A DNA stretch of 50,082 nucleotides from Porticoccaceae bacterium (GTDB lineage: Bacteria > Pseudomonadota > Gammaproteobacteria > Pseudomonadales > Porticoccaceae), in NCBI GenBank assembly GCA_029250825.1, contig JAQXEN010000018.1, positions 1-50,082 of the forward strand, given 5' to 3'. Of the stretch, positions 28,104-36,023 are shown in pieces. Positions within the stretch are counted from its first letter, which is position 1. Each line of letters starts with the position of its first letter. Under the pieces are notes generated by a model. It was given only the letters and a program-made list of their open reading frames with translations, was not told the DNA's origin and ran no database searches. Both the position numbers and the translations under genes were made by a program.

Positions 28104-29567
28104 ATGACAGAAGCAGCGCTGGATTTACTGCCCTACGAATTTGCGCGGGTCAATCGTGTACTTTTGCGCACTGCAGAAAGTGATCTGCTGTTAACCTCAG
28201 ATACGCCTGATTGGGCCATCAGTGAAGTAATTCGCCTGAGCAATGCAGAGCTTGCGGTGCACTCAGTGGCTGACCAAGAATTTGATGCTCAGTTGAGCCA
28301 GCTCTATAGCGGCCGCCAGAACTCCTCCGAATCGGTGATGGCGGATATGAAAGACTTTGTCGATATGGAATCTGCCGCAGCGGATCTAGAGGATGCCGGT
28401 GATCTGTTAGATGCCGAAAATGATGCGCCAATTGTGCGCCTGTTAAATGCCGTTATTGCCGAATCCCTTAAAGAAAACGCGTCCGATATTCATATCGAAC
28501 CCTATGAAAAAGAAGCGTTAGTGCGCTTTCGTTTAGACGGTGTCCTGCGCACTGTACTCTCGCCCTCGATTCAAATTGCACCACTGTTAATCTCGCGTAT
28601 CAAGGTGATGTCAAAGCTCGATATCGCCGAGCGTCGTCTCCCTCAGGATGGTCGCATGAGTGTGCGTCTCGGCGGTCGCAGTATCGATCTGCGGGTTTCC
28701 ACCATGCCCTCCAGTCACGGCGAGCGCGTGGTAATGCGACTGCTGGATAAAGATGCTGGCAAACTGCAGACCGATGATCTGGGAATGCCCCAAGACACTA
28801 AGGCACAGCTAGTAGATCTGGTCTCGCGACCCCACGGCATTATTTTGGTCACTGGCCCCACAGGCTCTGGTAAAACTACAACTCTCTATGCCGCTCTGCA
28901 GCAGATGGACCGTCAGCAGCGCAATATTATGACCGTTGAAGATCCAGTAGAATACGATCTGCCCGGTATTAGTCAGACACAGATTAATCTGCGCGCCGGG
29001 ATGACCTTTGCGCGTGGCCTGCGGGCTATTTTGCGTCAGGATCCCGATGTGATTCTGATCGGCGAGATTCGCGATGGTGAAACTGCAGAGATTGCTACTC
29101 AGGCCAGCTTGACCGGTCACCTAGTGCTATCAACCCTGCACACCAATACGGCCTCCGGCGCGATCACACGACTGCAAGATCTGGGTGTGGACAGCTTTCT
29201 GTTGGCCTCCACAGTGCGCGGTATTGCCTCTCAGCGTCTGTTGCGCAAGCTTTGTGGCAGCTGTCGTGTCGCCGTGCAGCCGAATGAATTTAATCGCAAC
29301 CTACTGAATATGCAGCCAAACGAAGAAATCTATCAGTCCGCCGGTTGCAGTGACTGTAATAATACCGGCTTTAGCGGCCGTCAGGCGCTCTTCGAGTTGG
29401 TCTCGGTGGACGCTGAGTTACAGGCCCTGATCCACGAGAATGCCGGCGAATTAGAGCTTGAGAGTGCCATTCGTAAAAATGTACCCAGCATCCGCGATGC
29501 CGGCTTTGACTTGGTGCGTCGCGGTGTTACCACAATCGAAGAAGTGCTTCGTGTTACCAGCATTTAA
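28104..29567 (+). CDS. gspE: Type II secretion system ATPase GspE
   Basis: From the ATG at 28104 (SD ACCGAGG) the protein is 487 residues; an in-frame GTG at 28062 adds 14 non-conserved residues. A short N1E domain (about 1-85) is followed by the N2E domain (SDIHIEPYEKEALVRFRLDG), Walker A GPTGSGKT (251-258), the Asp box, Walker B ILIGEIRDGETAEIA, and a four-cysteine zinc module (C384, C387, C415, C418). GspE is the cytoplasmic motor that drives pseudopilus assembly through GspL and GspF. First gene of the 13-kb gsp locus. Confidence 0.97.
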   Translation: MTEAALDLLPYEFARVNRVLLRTAESDLLLTSDTPDWAISEVIRLSNAELAVHSVADQEFDAQLSQLYSGRQNSSESVMADMKDFVDMESAAADLEDAGDLLDAENDAPIVRLLNAVIAESLKENASDIHIEPYEKEALVRFRLDGVLRTVLSPSIQIAPLLISRIKVMSKLDIAERRLPQDGRMSVRLGGRSIDLRVSTMPSSHGERVVMRLLDKDAGKLQTDDLGMPQDTKAQLVDLVSRPHGIILVTGPTGSGKTTTLYAALQQMDRQQRNIMTVEDPVEYDLPGISQTQINLRAGMTFARGLRAILRQDPDVILIGEIRDGETAEIATQASLTGHLVLSTLHTNTASGAITRLQDLGVDSFLLASTVRGIASQRLLRKLCGSCRVAVQPNEFNRNLLNMQPNEEIYQSAGCSDCNNTGFSGRQALFELVSVDAELQALIHENAGELELESAIRKNVPSIRDAGFDLVRRGVTTIEEVLRVTSI

Positions 29568-29582
29568 CCCGGGGCCGTAATC

Positions 29583-30791
29583 ATGCCAGCCTTTGACTAT
29601 GCCGCCTACGATCCCTCGGGTAAACGCGTCAGCGGTGTTATCTCCGCTGACTCCGAGCGCCACGCCCGGCGTCTATTAAAAGATAAAAAGTTGCTGCCCT
29701 CAGAGCTATCCGAGGTCAGTCAAACCGAGACCAAAAAATCCGGCAGCCGCCGTCAGGCGCGGGTCAATAATTTTGATCTGTCGCTACTGTTGCAGCAACA
29801 GGCCATTCTTATTGAATCTGGCCTGCCCCTCGAAGATGCCCTGCGCATGACCATCGAACAGGCCGAAACTGAAAAGCAGCGGCGCATGTTGCAGAGCTGG
29901 CGCAGTGAAATTATTGAAGGTCGCAGTTTTTCCGAAGCCCTGCGCCGCTCACCCTATAAAATTCCCGAGAGCATTATTGCGGGCATTAGTGTTGGCGAAG
30001 AGAGTGGTCATCTGCATAAGGTGCTTATGCGCCTCGCCGAAGATCTTGAAACCAGTGCCGAAAATCGCAAGACCATCAGTCGCGCCATGATCTATCCCGC
30101 CACACTGATCAGCACCTCGATTATTGTCGTGGCCATTATGATGGTCTGGGTGGTGCCAAAAATTACCGCCATTTTTGTGAGCTCCAATCGTGAGCTGCCG
30201 CTGGTGACGCGGCTCGTTATCAACCTCAGTGAGTTCACTCAAAACTATGGACTGTTCTTTGCCGTTGTTATGGTTGCGTTATATCTTGGCTTTGCCCGGG
30301 CCATGCGAGACCCGCAGCGCAAAAAACGCTGGCACAGTTTTATGTTGACCATGCCAGGTCTTGGGCGCTGGATTCGAATGGCTAATATTGCCGATTGGTC
30401 AAGAAGTCTCGGTGTGCTGTTAAGCAATGGCGTGCCGGCACTGGCGGCATTGAAAATATCCTCATCGGTGGTAACCAATCTCGATCTGCGCAGCAAGATG
30501 GAAGGGGTTACCGAGGCTATGCGTCAGGGCAGTACTCTTCACAGTGCCCTGCAATCCAGTGATATTGGCAGTGGTTTTCTGGTGCATATGGTAGGTAGTG
30601 GTGAAGCCTCAAGTGAACTGGATAAGATGCTTCTGCGGGTCTCTGATTATTATTCTCTGCGCTTAAATAATGCGGTGGAAGTGTTTTTGAAGCTGATTAA
30701 TCCGATTTTAATTATTTTTATGGGAGTGATTATTCTCTCAGTAGTGGCAGCAGTGATGCTCCCAATAATGGACATGAACAATATGATCTAA
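29583..30791 (+). CDS. gspF: Type II secretion system inner-membrane platform protein GspF
   Basis: The 402-residue protein starts MPAFDYAAYDPSGKRVSGVI and has the two T2SSF repeats (about 70-195 and 275-395), each with the LLQQQAILIESGLPLEDALR / ADWSRSLGVLLSNGVPALAAL pattern, plus three membrane helices (about 170-190, 222-242, 375-395). GspF is the platform around which GspE drives pseudopilin addition. It follows gspE by 15 bp. After it comes a 214-bp gap containing a palindromic repeat and a promoter-like sequence. Confidence 0.97.
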   Translation: MPAFDYAAYDPSGKRVSGVISADSERHARRLLKDKKLLPSELSEVSQTETKKSGSRRQARVNNFDLSLLLQQQAILIESGLPLEDALRMTIEQAETEKQRRMLQSWRSEIIEGRSFSEALRRSPYKIPESIIAGISVGEESGHLHKVLMRLAEDLETSAENRKTISRAMIYPATLISTSIIVVAIMMVWVVPKITAIFVSSNRELPLVTRLVINLSEFTQNYGLFFAVVMVALYLGFARAMRDPQRKKRWHSFMLTMPGLGRWIRMANIADWSRSLGVLLSNGVPALAALKISSSVVTNLDLRSKMEGVTEAMRQGSTLHSALQSSDIGSGFLVHMVGSGEASSELDKMLLRVSDYYSLRLNNAVEVFLKLINPILIIFMGVIILSVVAAVMLPIMDMNNMI

Positions 30792-30795
30792 ATGA

Positions 30796-30910
30796 GTGGG
30801 ATTTTTCTCCATGGCGGCGTTTAAAAATGTACTCAATCGGTCACTTACAACAAGTAAGCGCCCTTAGTCCGTGCATTTTTGCCTTGGCTCTGGGAAAAAA
30901 TCTCCCCCAC
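30796..30910. repeat. 115-bp nested inverted repeat resembling ERIC/IRU elements
   Basis: Three nested dyads: outer GTGGG-ATTTTTCTCC (30796-30810) with GGGAAAAAATCTCCCCCAC (30892-30910); middle GGCGTTTAAAAATGTAC (30816-30832) with GTGCATTTTTGCC (30871-30883); inner CTTAC (30844-30848) with GTAAG (30854-30858). The minus-strand core GCTTACTTGTTGTAAGTGAC resembles the GCTTAC...GTAAGTGAC core of enterobacterial ERIC sequences, as do the length and intergenic site. No other copy was seen in this window. Homology to ERIC is inferred by eye. Confidence 0.75.
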
Positions 30911-30927
30911 AATCCACTTAGATAGAT

Positions 30928-30954
30928 TTGGGTCAGGTGGGATATAAATATAAT
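30928..30954 (+). promoter_or_regulatory. Probable gspG promoter
   Basis: A perfect TATAAT (30949-30954) is preceded after 15 bp by TTGGGT (30928-30933). A start around 30961 would give a leader of roughly 45 nt to the gspG ATG. The spacer is short, so this is tentative. Confidence 0.45.
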
Positions 30955-31005
30955 TTTTCGTTGGTGGTTTGCTGGCGGAGTGAAATAAATTTAAGAGGTT
31001 TGAAA

Positions 31006-31431
31006 ATGGTATCTAGTAAGAAACAGGCGGGTTTTACGCTAATTGAGATGATGGTTGTGGTGGTGGTAATTGCACTGCTGGGTTCGATGATTGGACCGAC
31101 CCTGTTTAAGAAGGTGCAGCAGGCGGAGCGCACGCGGATTGCTCAGGATATTCGCGTTATTGAGGGGGCGCTGAAGTTTTACCGATTGGATAATTATCGC
31201 TACCCGAAACAGTCTCAGGGTCTCGATGCGCTGATGAGCAATCCCGGTGATTCGCAGAACTGGAATGGCCCCTATCTGGAGAAAGCGCCCAATGATCCTT
31301 GGGGTGAACCTTACCAGTACAGCAATCCAAGCCAGCATGGGAAAGATGTCGATGTCTTTACTCTGGGTGCCGATGGCCAGCAGGGCGGCGAGGGCTCTGA
31401 GGCAGACTGGGGCAACTGGAACATAAAGTAG
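31006..31431 (+). CDS. gspG: Major pseudopilin GspG
   Basis: Starting at ATG 31006 (SD AAGAGG, spacing 7), the protein is 141 residues with a short basic leader MVSSKKQAG then FTLIEMMVVVVVIALLGSMI, the classic prepilin site cut by GspO before F with E5 retained. The globular part has DNYRYPKQSQGLDAL, WNGPYLEKAPNDPWG and a calcium-loop-like end FTLGADGQQGGEGSEADWGNW. GspG forms the pseudopilus shaft. A longer reading from 30928 adds 26 implausible residues. Confidence 0.97.
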   Translation: MVSSKKQAGFTLIEMMVVVVVIALLGSMIGPTLFKKVQQAERTRIAQDIRVIEGALKFYRLDNYRYPKQSQGLDALMSNPGDSQNWNGPYLEKAPNDPWGEPYQYSNPSQHGKDVDVFTLGADGQQGGEGSEADWGNWNIK

Positions 31432-31432
31432 T

Positions 31433-31993
31433 ATGCGTTTTTCTCCCCATCGCCAAACTGGTTTTACGCTGATCGAGATTACCGTGGTGGTGGTTATTCT
31501 CGCCACTATGTCAGCAATGAGCCTGTATGCGATTAATCAGGCCTTTGATCGTCGCTACCAGAGTCAGGCAGAAAATCTGCTGGTGTGGCTCAATCAGCTC
31601 ACTGAACAGGCGGCTCTCGAAGGAGTTGCCTACGGGATAGTCGGTGGTGTTGAAGGTGTTGGGGGTGATGAAGGCGCTCAGCAGGAGGAAAAATTACAAC
31701 CGGTGGCCTATTTTCGCCAGCACTGGTTTGTCACCAGCTACCCAGAGGCTTTTGACTTGGACAATGGAGCTCGGGCAGAGTGGGCGATTACTTACAACAA
31801 CCAATACGATGATATTGAAGATCCGCTGGCCGGTGAAGAAGACGCTCTGGTGCCCATAGTGGCTATGTTGCCCGATGGTTATATGGAGCCAATGGGAGAG
31901 CTGTTGTTGAGCTTTGACTCCAGTCCCCTGACTTACACCTTTAAATGGGATGCAGAGAGCGGGTCTATGACAATGCTTAAATCCACGCCATGA
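31433..31993 (+). CDS. gspH: Minor pseudopilin GspH
   Basis: The 186-residue protein has a prepilin leader MRFSPHRQTG followed by FTLIEITVVVVILATMSAMS and the GspH-like globular domain (QAENLLVWLNQLTEQAALEGVAYGI). It forms part of the pseudopilus base or shaft junction. A glycine/glutamate-rich loop (GGVEGVGGDEGAQQEE, about residues 70-85) looks like an insertion. The ATG lies 1 bp after the gspG stop, and the end overlaps gspI by 4 nt. Confidence 0.93.
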   Translation: MRFSPHRQTGFTLIEITVVVVILATMSAMSLYAINQAFDRRYQSQAENLLVWLNQLTEQAALEGVAYGIVGGVEGVGGDEGAQQEEKLQPVAYFRQHWFVTSYPEAFDLDNGARAEWAITYNNQYDDIEDPLAGEEDALVPIVAMLPDGYMEPMGELLLSFDSSPLTYTFKWDAESGSMTMLKSTP

Positions 31994-32391
31994 ACCGGTC
32001 GATCTCCCCACGCCGCGCTCGCGGTTTTACCCTTATCGAAGTGGCAGTTGCCCTAGCGATTCTCGGCTGGGTGATGGGCAGTGCTCTGTATTTAGTGCAG
32101 CAGTACGCCGATGAGAGAGTTCGTCTGCGGGAACAGTTTTACGCCTCTCAGGTATCTTGGAATCGGCTCTTGGAGCGCTATCAATATTCGGAAAAATGGA
32201 TTTCCAAACAACAGACATCCAATCGCTCGACTAAAGGTGTGGCCAGTCAGGGCAGTCAGGATTGGCAGTGGCGTATCGATATTGTAGAAGCTATGGGTGA
32301 CGACCTCTATCGCTATCAGGCGAAAGTGGCGCTGGATGGCGCCGAGCGCGATAGCGCTGGGCTGTTTGTCTATCTGGTGGAGAAAAACTGA
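31990..32391 (+). CDS. gspI: Minor pseudopilin GspI
   Basis: The 133-residue protein has leader MNRSISPRRARG then FTLIEVAVALAILGWVMGSA, as in GspI, whose ALAIL segment is typical. GspI nucleates the pseudopilus tip complex with GspJ and GspK. Conserved features of the small globular domain (WNRLLERYQ, WQWRIDIVEA) are visible. It overlaps gspH by 4 nt and its stop shares one base with the gspJ start (TGATG), indicating coupled translation. Confidence 0.92.
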   Translation: MNRSISPRRARGFTLIEVAVALAILGWVMGSALYLVQQYADERVRLREQFYASQVSWNRLLERYQYSEKWISKQQTSNRSTKGVASQGSQDWQWRIDIVEAMGDDLYRYQAKVALDGAERDSAGLFVYLVEKN

Positions 32392-33116
32392 TGGCGAGGG
32401 CGAAATCTATATCGCGGCGAGGTCGGCAAGCTGGGTTTACGCTGATTGAAGCGGTAGTCTCGCTAATGTTGCTGGCAGTGATGTCGGTCATGTCTTATCA
32501 GGCGGTTGAAGTGATCCTTGGAACCAATGAACGCAGTCGCGGGCAGCTTGAGGATGAGTCGCAATTACACCGCGCCTGGCAGGTGATAAGCCGAGATATT
32601 ATGCATCTGCGGCCACGGGTGTTTGCCGATGGCCTCGGCGGCACTGAGCGGGCCTATCTAACAGATCCCAGTGACTTTGGTGTGCGTTTTAGTCGCGGCG
32701 GCGGGCCCATGGTGCGCTCTAACCCTACGGGTATCAGTCGTATCGAGTACAGGCTTAATAGCGATAATCAATTGGAGCGGCTGTCTTGGCCGATTACCGC
32801 CTCGTCACTGACCAGCGAAGGTACTCGCCTAATTCTGCTGAGCAATGTGGATGAGGTGGAAATAGAACAGCTGTCCCGGGACAATAATTTCTCTCCCGAC
32901 TGGCCGCCGCTGAATCAACGTCACCATGTGCTCAGTTTGCCAAAAATGATTCGCATTACCATTATCCAGGAAAATGGCTCCGAGACCTCGCGGCTATTGC
33001 CGGGGTTAGCTTTTGACCCCAATCCTAACACTGGTTCTATTGGCCCCAGTGGGCCGGAGGGCGGGTCTGGATCAGCTGCCGGTGCAGATCCAAGGAGCCG
33101 CGGTGATGAAAAGTAA
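32391..33116 (+). CDS. gspJ: Minor pseudopilin GspJ
   Basis: The 241-residue protein has leader MARAKSISRRGRQAG then FTLIEAVVSLMLLAVMSVMS, and the GspJ globular region RAWQVISRDIMHLRPRVFADG, RLEYRL-like strands and a long hydrophobic core. The C-terminal ~35 residues are a Gly/Ser/Pro-rich disordered tail (NTGSIGPSGPEGGSGSAAGA). GspJ is part of the I-J-K tip trimer. The end overlaps gspK by 11 nt. Confidence 0.93.
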   Translation: MARAKSISRRGRQAGFTLIEAVVSLMLLAVMSVMSYQAVEVILGTNERSRGQLEDESQLHRAWQVISRDIMHLRPRVFADGLGGTERAYLTDPSDFGVRFSRGGGPMVRSNPTGISRIEYRLNSDNQLERLSWPITASSLTSEGTRLILLSNVDEVEIEQLSRDNNFSPDWPPLNQRHHVLSLPKMIRITIIQENGSETSRLLPGLAFDPNPNTGSIGPSGPEGGSGSAAGADPRSRGDEK

Positions 33117-34407
33117 GCGTCCAGTGCTGCACTGCACTCAATTGCTAACGGGCTCTTACCCGCTAGGGGCTTTTCAATCGCTAAGGGCTTCTCACCAGCT
33201 AATGGCTTCTCCGCGCCGTCAACAGTCCGGTGTGGCCCTGTTGGCGACCTTGATTCTGATCTTGGCGCTAACGCTGATTTTGGGCAATATCTTTTATCGC
33301 CACCAGATTGATGTGTCACAGGCCACCGGTTCACTGCACGGTGATCAGGCGGTGCTGTTGGCGATCAGTGGTGAGAACTGGGCCAGAGATCTGCTCTCTG
33401 TGGCCAATGACGATACTACAACGGATCATTTTGATGAGGTTTGGGCACAGGCCATTCCTCTAATGCCCGTGAGTGGCGGCCTACTTACCGGCTGCCTAGT
33501 GGATTTGAGTTCGCTGATTAACCTCAATAACTTTTCCGGTTACACCGCTGCCAGTCTCAAGAGAGAGCGGGAATCTAGTGCAGTGGGTCTAGTCAAAGTC
33601 TGGGAGACGTTGCTGCGAGAGAGAGATTTTCTAGTGGACCAAAAAAGGGTGCCAGTGATTATTGATTGGCTCGACAGTGGCGATAGTTTGATCAGCCCCG
33701 CCGGTGCCGAGCAGGCTGATTACAGTAGTTTTGATCCACCGCGCTTTCCCGCCAATATGGCGATAGCCGATACCGCCGAACTGGCCGCAATAGATGGCTA
33801 TAGTCTCGCCGAAGTGCAGCGTTTGATGCCCTGGATCAGTGCCCTGCCTGAGCAGACCAAGATCAATGTCAACACAGCCCCTGTAGCGGTGTTAATGGCT
33901 CTAAGTGATGGCATGGGCCGCGACTTTGTCGACCTAGTACTAGATGGCAGACCCTTTTTAACTCTGCAGGACTTTTACAAAGCTATTGATATTCATCTGC
34001 GGGTGGGTGAGGCAGTATTGGCTGTGCGCTGGCCAGAGAGCTTAGTGGATGTGAAATCGGATTTTTTCCAGCTTAATCTCGATGTCACATTGGGGCAGTC
34101 AAAGCTCGAGGTAAAAAGTATAATGCACCGCAAGCCGTTTGGGCCGCCAGCAGTGATTCGCAGGGAGATAACGGTTGTACCTGCAGGTGTCGCAACTGTA
34201 CCATCTGATAATCCAGACTCGGATGAGGAATTTGCCGAGGATTTGGCCAGCTCTGGGGACGAAAGATTCTCCGGGACAGACAAAGCCGGCGAAGATGATC
34301 AAGAATACTACCTGCGTCCAATCTGTGAAATTACAGATAGCTATTTTAATCGCAGTACCGCGCTGGGCTCGACAAATGGTATCAATAGCGGCAATGGCAA
34401 CAACTAG
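33106..34407 (+). CDS. gspK: Minor pseudopilin GspK (tip protein)
   Basis: From ATG 33106 (SD AAGGAG, spacing 8; overlaps the gspJ stop by 11 nt) the protein is 433 residues. The prepilin site is RRQQSG-VALLATLILILALTL with V instead of F at +1, and GspK typically lacks E5, which fits. Further on are WARDLLS, GCLVDLSSLINLNNF, the SAM-like domains and INVNTAPVAVL. A large, disordered C-terminal tail follows residue ~370. The leader is unusually long (about 40 residues) because of four 18-bp repeats; ATG at 33202 would give a normal short leader but has no SD. Confidence 0.93.
   Translation: MKSKRPVLHCTQLLTGSYPLGAFQSLRASHQLMASPRRQQSGVALLATLILILALTLILGNIFYRHQIDVSQATGSLHGDQAVLLAISGENWARDLLSVANDDTTTDHFDEVWAQAIPLMPVSGGLLTGCLVDLSSLINLNNFSGYTAASLKRERESSAVGLVKVWETLLRERDFLVDQKRVPVIIDWLDSGDSLISPAGAEQADYSSFDPPRFPANMAIADTAELAAIDGYSLAEVQRLMPWISALPEQTKINVNTAPVAVLMALSDGMGRDFVDLVLDGRPFLTLQDFYKAIDIHLRVGEAVLAVRWPESLVDVKSDFFQLNLDVTLGQSKLEVKSIMHRKPFGPPAVIRREITVVPAGVATVPSDNPDSDEEFAEDLASSGDERFSGTDKAGEDDQEYYLRPICEITDSYFNRSTALGSTNGINSGNGNN
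33145..33216 (+). repeat. Four degenerate 18-bp tandem repeats in the gspK leader
   Basis: The units are CTAACGGGCTCTTACCCG, CTAGGGGCTTTTCAATCG, CTAAGGGCTTCTCACCAG and CTAATGGCTTCTCCGCGC. They are in frame with gspK and encode LTGSYP, LGAFQS, LRASHQ, LMASPR just before the pseudopilin helix. Confidence 0.85.
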
Positions 34408-34419
34408 GAATTTGTAACA

Positions 34420-35526
34420 ATGACATTATCGGTTGACCATCTTTACCACCTTGACCAGCATCTGCTCGGCGGTGGTGAGACAAGCAGAGCGGCGGCACTA
34501 TGGGTGCCATCGCAGCGCGTAACCGTGCATGTTATTGACGCCCCCACAGCGCCCCAGCGCAAGTGGCTGGAGCTGATTCCCTGGATCCTTGAAGATCGTA
34601 TTCTACAGCCGGTGGACGAGATGCATTTTGTACTCGGCGCCAGCTCTCTGGTAGCGGGTAAAAAACAACTGGCCGTCACGGTGATCAGCAAACAGGATAT
34701 GCGCGAGTGGCTGCGCATTGCCGATAATGCTGGCGTTACAGCGACTGCAATGGTGCCAGATTATCTGGCGCTGCCCTTTGAATCTGGGCGCATCAGCATG
34801 GCATGGCGCGAAGGTCAGTTTTTGGTTCGCACCGCTACTGACAGCGGATTTTCCGCGCCGGCTGATCTGGCTTGGTTAATGGTTCGCCGCCTAATGACTC
34901 GCGGCGATCTTGCCCCGCGACTGTCTATTTCACTGCCGGATAGCAGTTTGATCCCCGAAGATCTGCGCGAGGCTGCGGATATCAACGCAGCTGAGATCGA
35001 CTGGCAGTTTGCCCATATGCCCCTCTCAGCCAATTTATTAACCGGTGAATTTGAGCAACAGTCCTCTGATGTCTCCTCTTCCTCATGGCTCTCCAGTGCC
35101 GCATTGCTGGTGTTGGCTCTGGTGCTTGGTTTTGGTTATCTGCAACTCTCGAATATTCATCTCGAGGAGGGCATCGCCGAACTTGAAGCTCAGGCCGGCA
35201 CAGGTTTTAGTAATGTATTTTTGGGTCAACGTGCAAAACCCGAGGATATTCGCAGCAGCGGTGAGCAGTTAATGGCCGATATGTTCAAACAGCGAGAGAG
35301 CTTGCAGGCGCCGATTATGCGCGCTCTAGCTGGTTTAGACTCGGCTATGAGCAACTGCGGTTGTGAGCTAGAGAGTTTGGACGCTACGGATTCAGTCGTC
35401 ACATTGGCACTGAAAAATGTCGCCCGAGGCAAGGCCCAGAAGACTGATGTGCAGGGCTTTAAAGTAGATCGCAAAGTCGCCGATGGCGTGACCACACTGA
35501 CATTACGCGAGGTGGCTCAGCGATGA
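34420..35526 (+). CDS. gspL: Type II secretion system protein GspL
   Basis: The 368-residue protein has an actin-like cytoplasmic domain (about 1-215; WVPSQRVTVHVIDAP, LELIPWILEDRIL), one membrane helix (about 222-240, SSAALLVLALVLGFGYLQL) and a ferredoxin-like periplasmic domain with coiled-coil start. GspL recruits GspE to the inner membrane and links it to GspM. It follows gspK by 12 bp and overlaps gspM by 4 nt (ATGA). Confidence 0.94.
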   Translation: MTLSVDHLYHLDQHLLGGGETSRAAALWVPSQRVTVHVIDAPTAPQRKWLELIPWILEDRILQPVDEMHFVLGASSLVAGKKQLAVTVISKQDMREWLRIADNAGVTATAMVPDYLALPFESGRISMAWREGQFLVRTATDSGFSAPADLAWLMVRRLMTRGDLAPRLSISLPDSSLIPEDLREAADINAAEIDWQFAHMPLSANLLTGEFEQQSSDVSSSSWLSSAALLVLALVLGFGYLQLSNIHLEEGIAELEAQAGTGFSNVFLGQRAKPEDIRSSGEQLMADMFKQRESLQAPIMRALAGLDSAMSNCGCELESLDATDSVVTLALKNVARGKAQKTDVQGFKVDRKVADGVTTLTLREVAQR

Positions 35527-36023
35527 ATGGGTCCAATTTTTTAGCGGCTATCAACAATTGGTTCGCCCAGCGCGAGCCACGCGAGCGCCTGATTGTCAGC
35601 GCTGGTGCGGTTATCGTTGTGATCGCCGCAGTCTATATGGCACTGCTGCCAAGCCTCAGCAAAGCGACGCAACTGGAACAGCGCTACCAAATACTGCAGT
35701 CTGATCTGCAGTGGTTGAGTGAACAGAGTCAAACAGTCAGTCGACTGGAAAACAGCTGTGTCTCTAAAAGTATTCAAAAGGGCGCCGTTAAGGACCTTAT
35801 AACGCGCCTCGTTAGACGTAACCAAATCAAGCTGACAACGATTGCCGAGCAGCGCCAAGGCCAGTATCTGGTTTATCTTGAAAGCGCGAGTGCCAATCGT
35901 ATCCTGCAGCTAACTCATCAGCTGGCCTGTCAGGGACTCAGTGTCAATGCTCTTAAAGTTAGTTCTGCCACCACTGGCGAGAGCGGCTACCAAGCGCGTA
36001 TGGAGGTCCAGCATGTTAAATAG
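35523..36023 (+). CDS. gspM: Type II secretion system protein GspM
   Basis: The 166-residue protein has a short cytoplasmic start with WFAQREPRERLIV, one membrane helix (about 24-42, AGAVIVVIAAVYMALLPSL), a coiled-coil (LEQRYQILQSDLQWLSEQ) and a small periplasmic ferredoxin-like domain. GspM stabilises GspL in the inner-membrane platform. The single cysteine pair (C45-area and C138-area) is unremarkable. It overlaps gspL by 4 nt and gspC by 11 nt. Confidence 0.92.
   Translation: MNGSNFLAAINNWFAQREPRERLIVSAGAVIVVIAAVYMALLPSLSKATQLEQRYQILQSDLQWLSEQSQTVSRLENSCVSKSIQKGAVKDLITRLVRRNQIKLTTIAEQRQGQYLVYLESASANRILQLTHQLACQGLSVNALKVSSATTGESGYQARMEVQHVK

Noticed and set aside
32921..33334. Minus-strand frame with EKPLAGEKPLAIEKPLAG repeats
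   Set aside because: It is the antisense reading of the gspK leader repeats and the gspJ end; the repeats are explained by the plus-strand genes.
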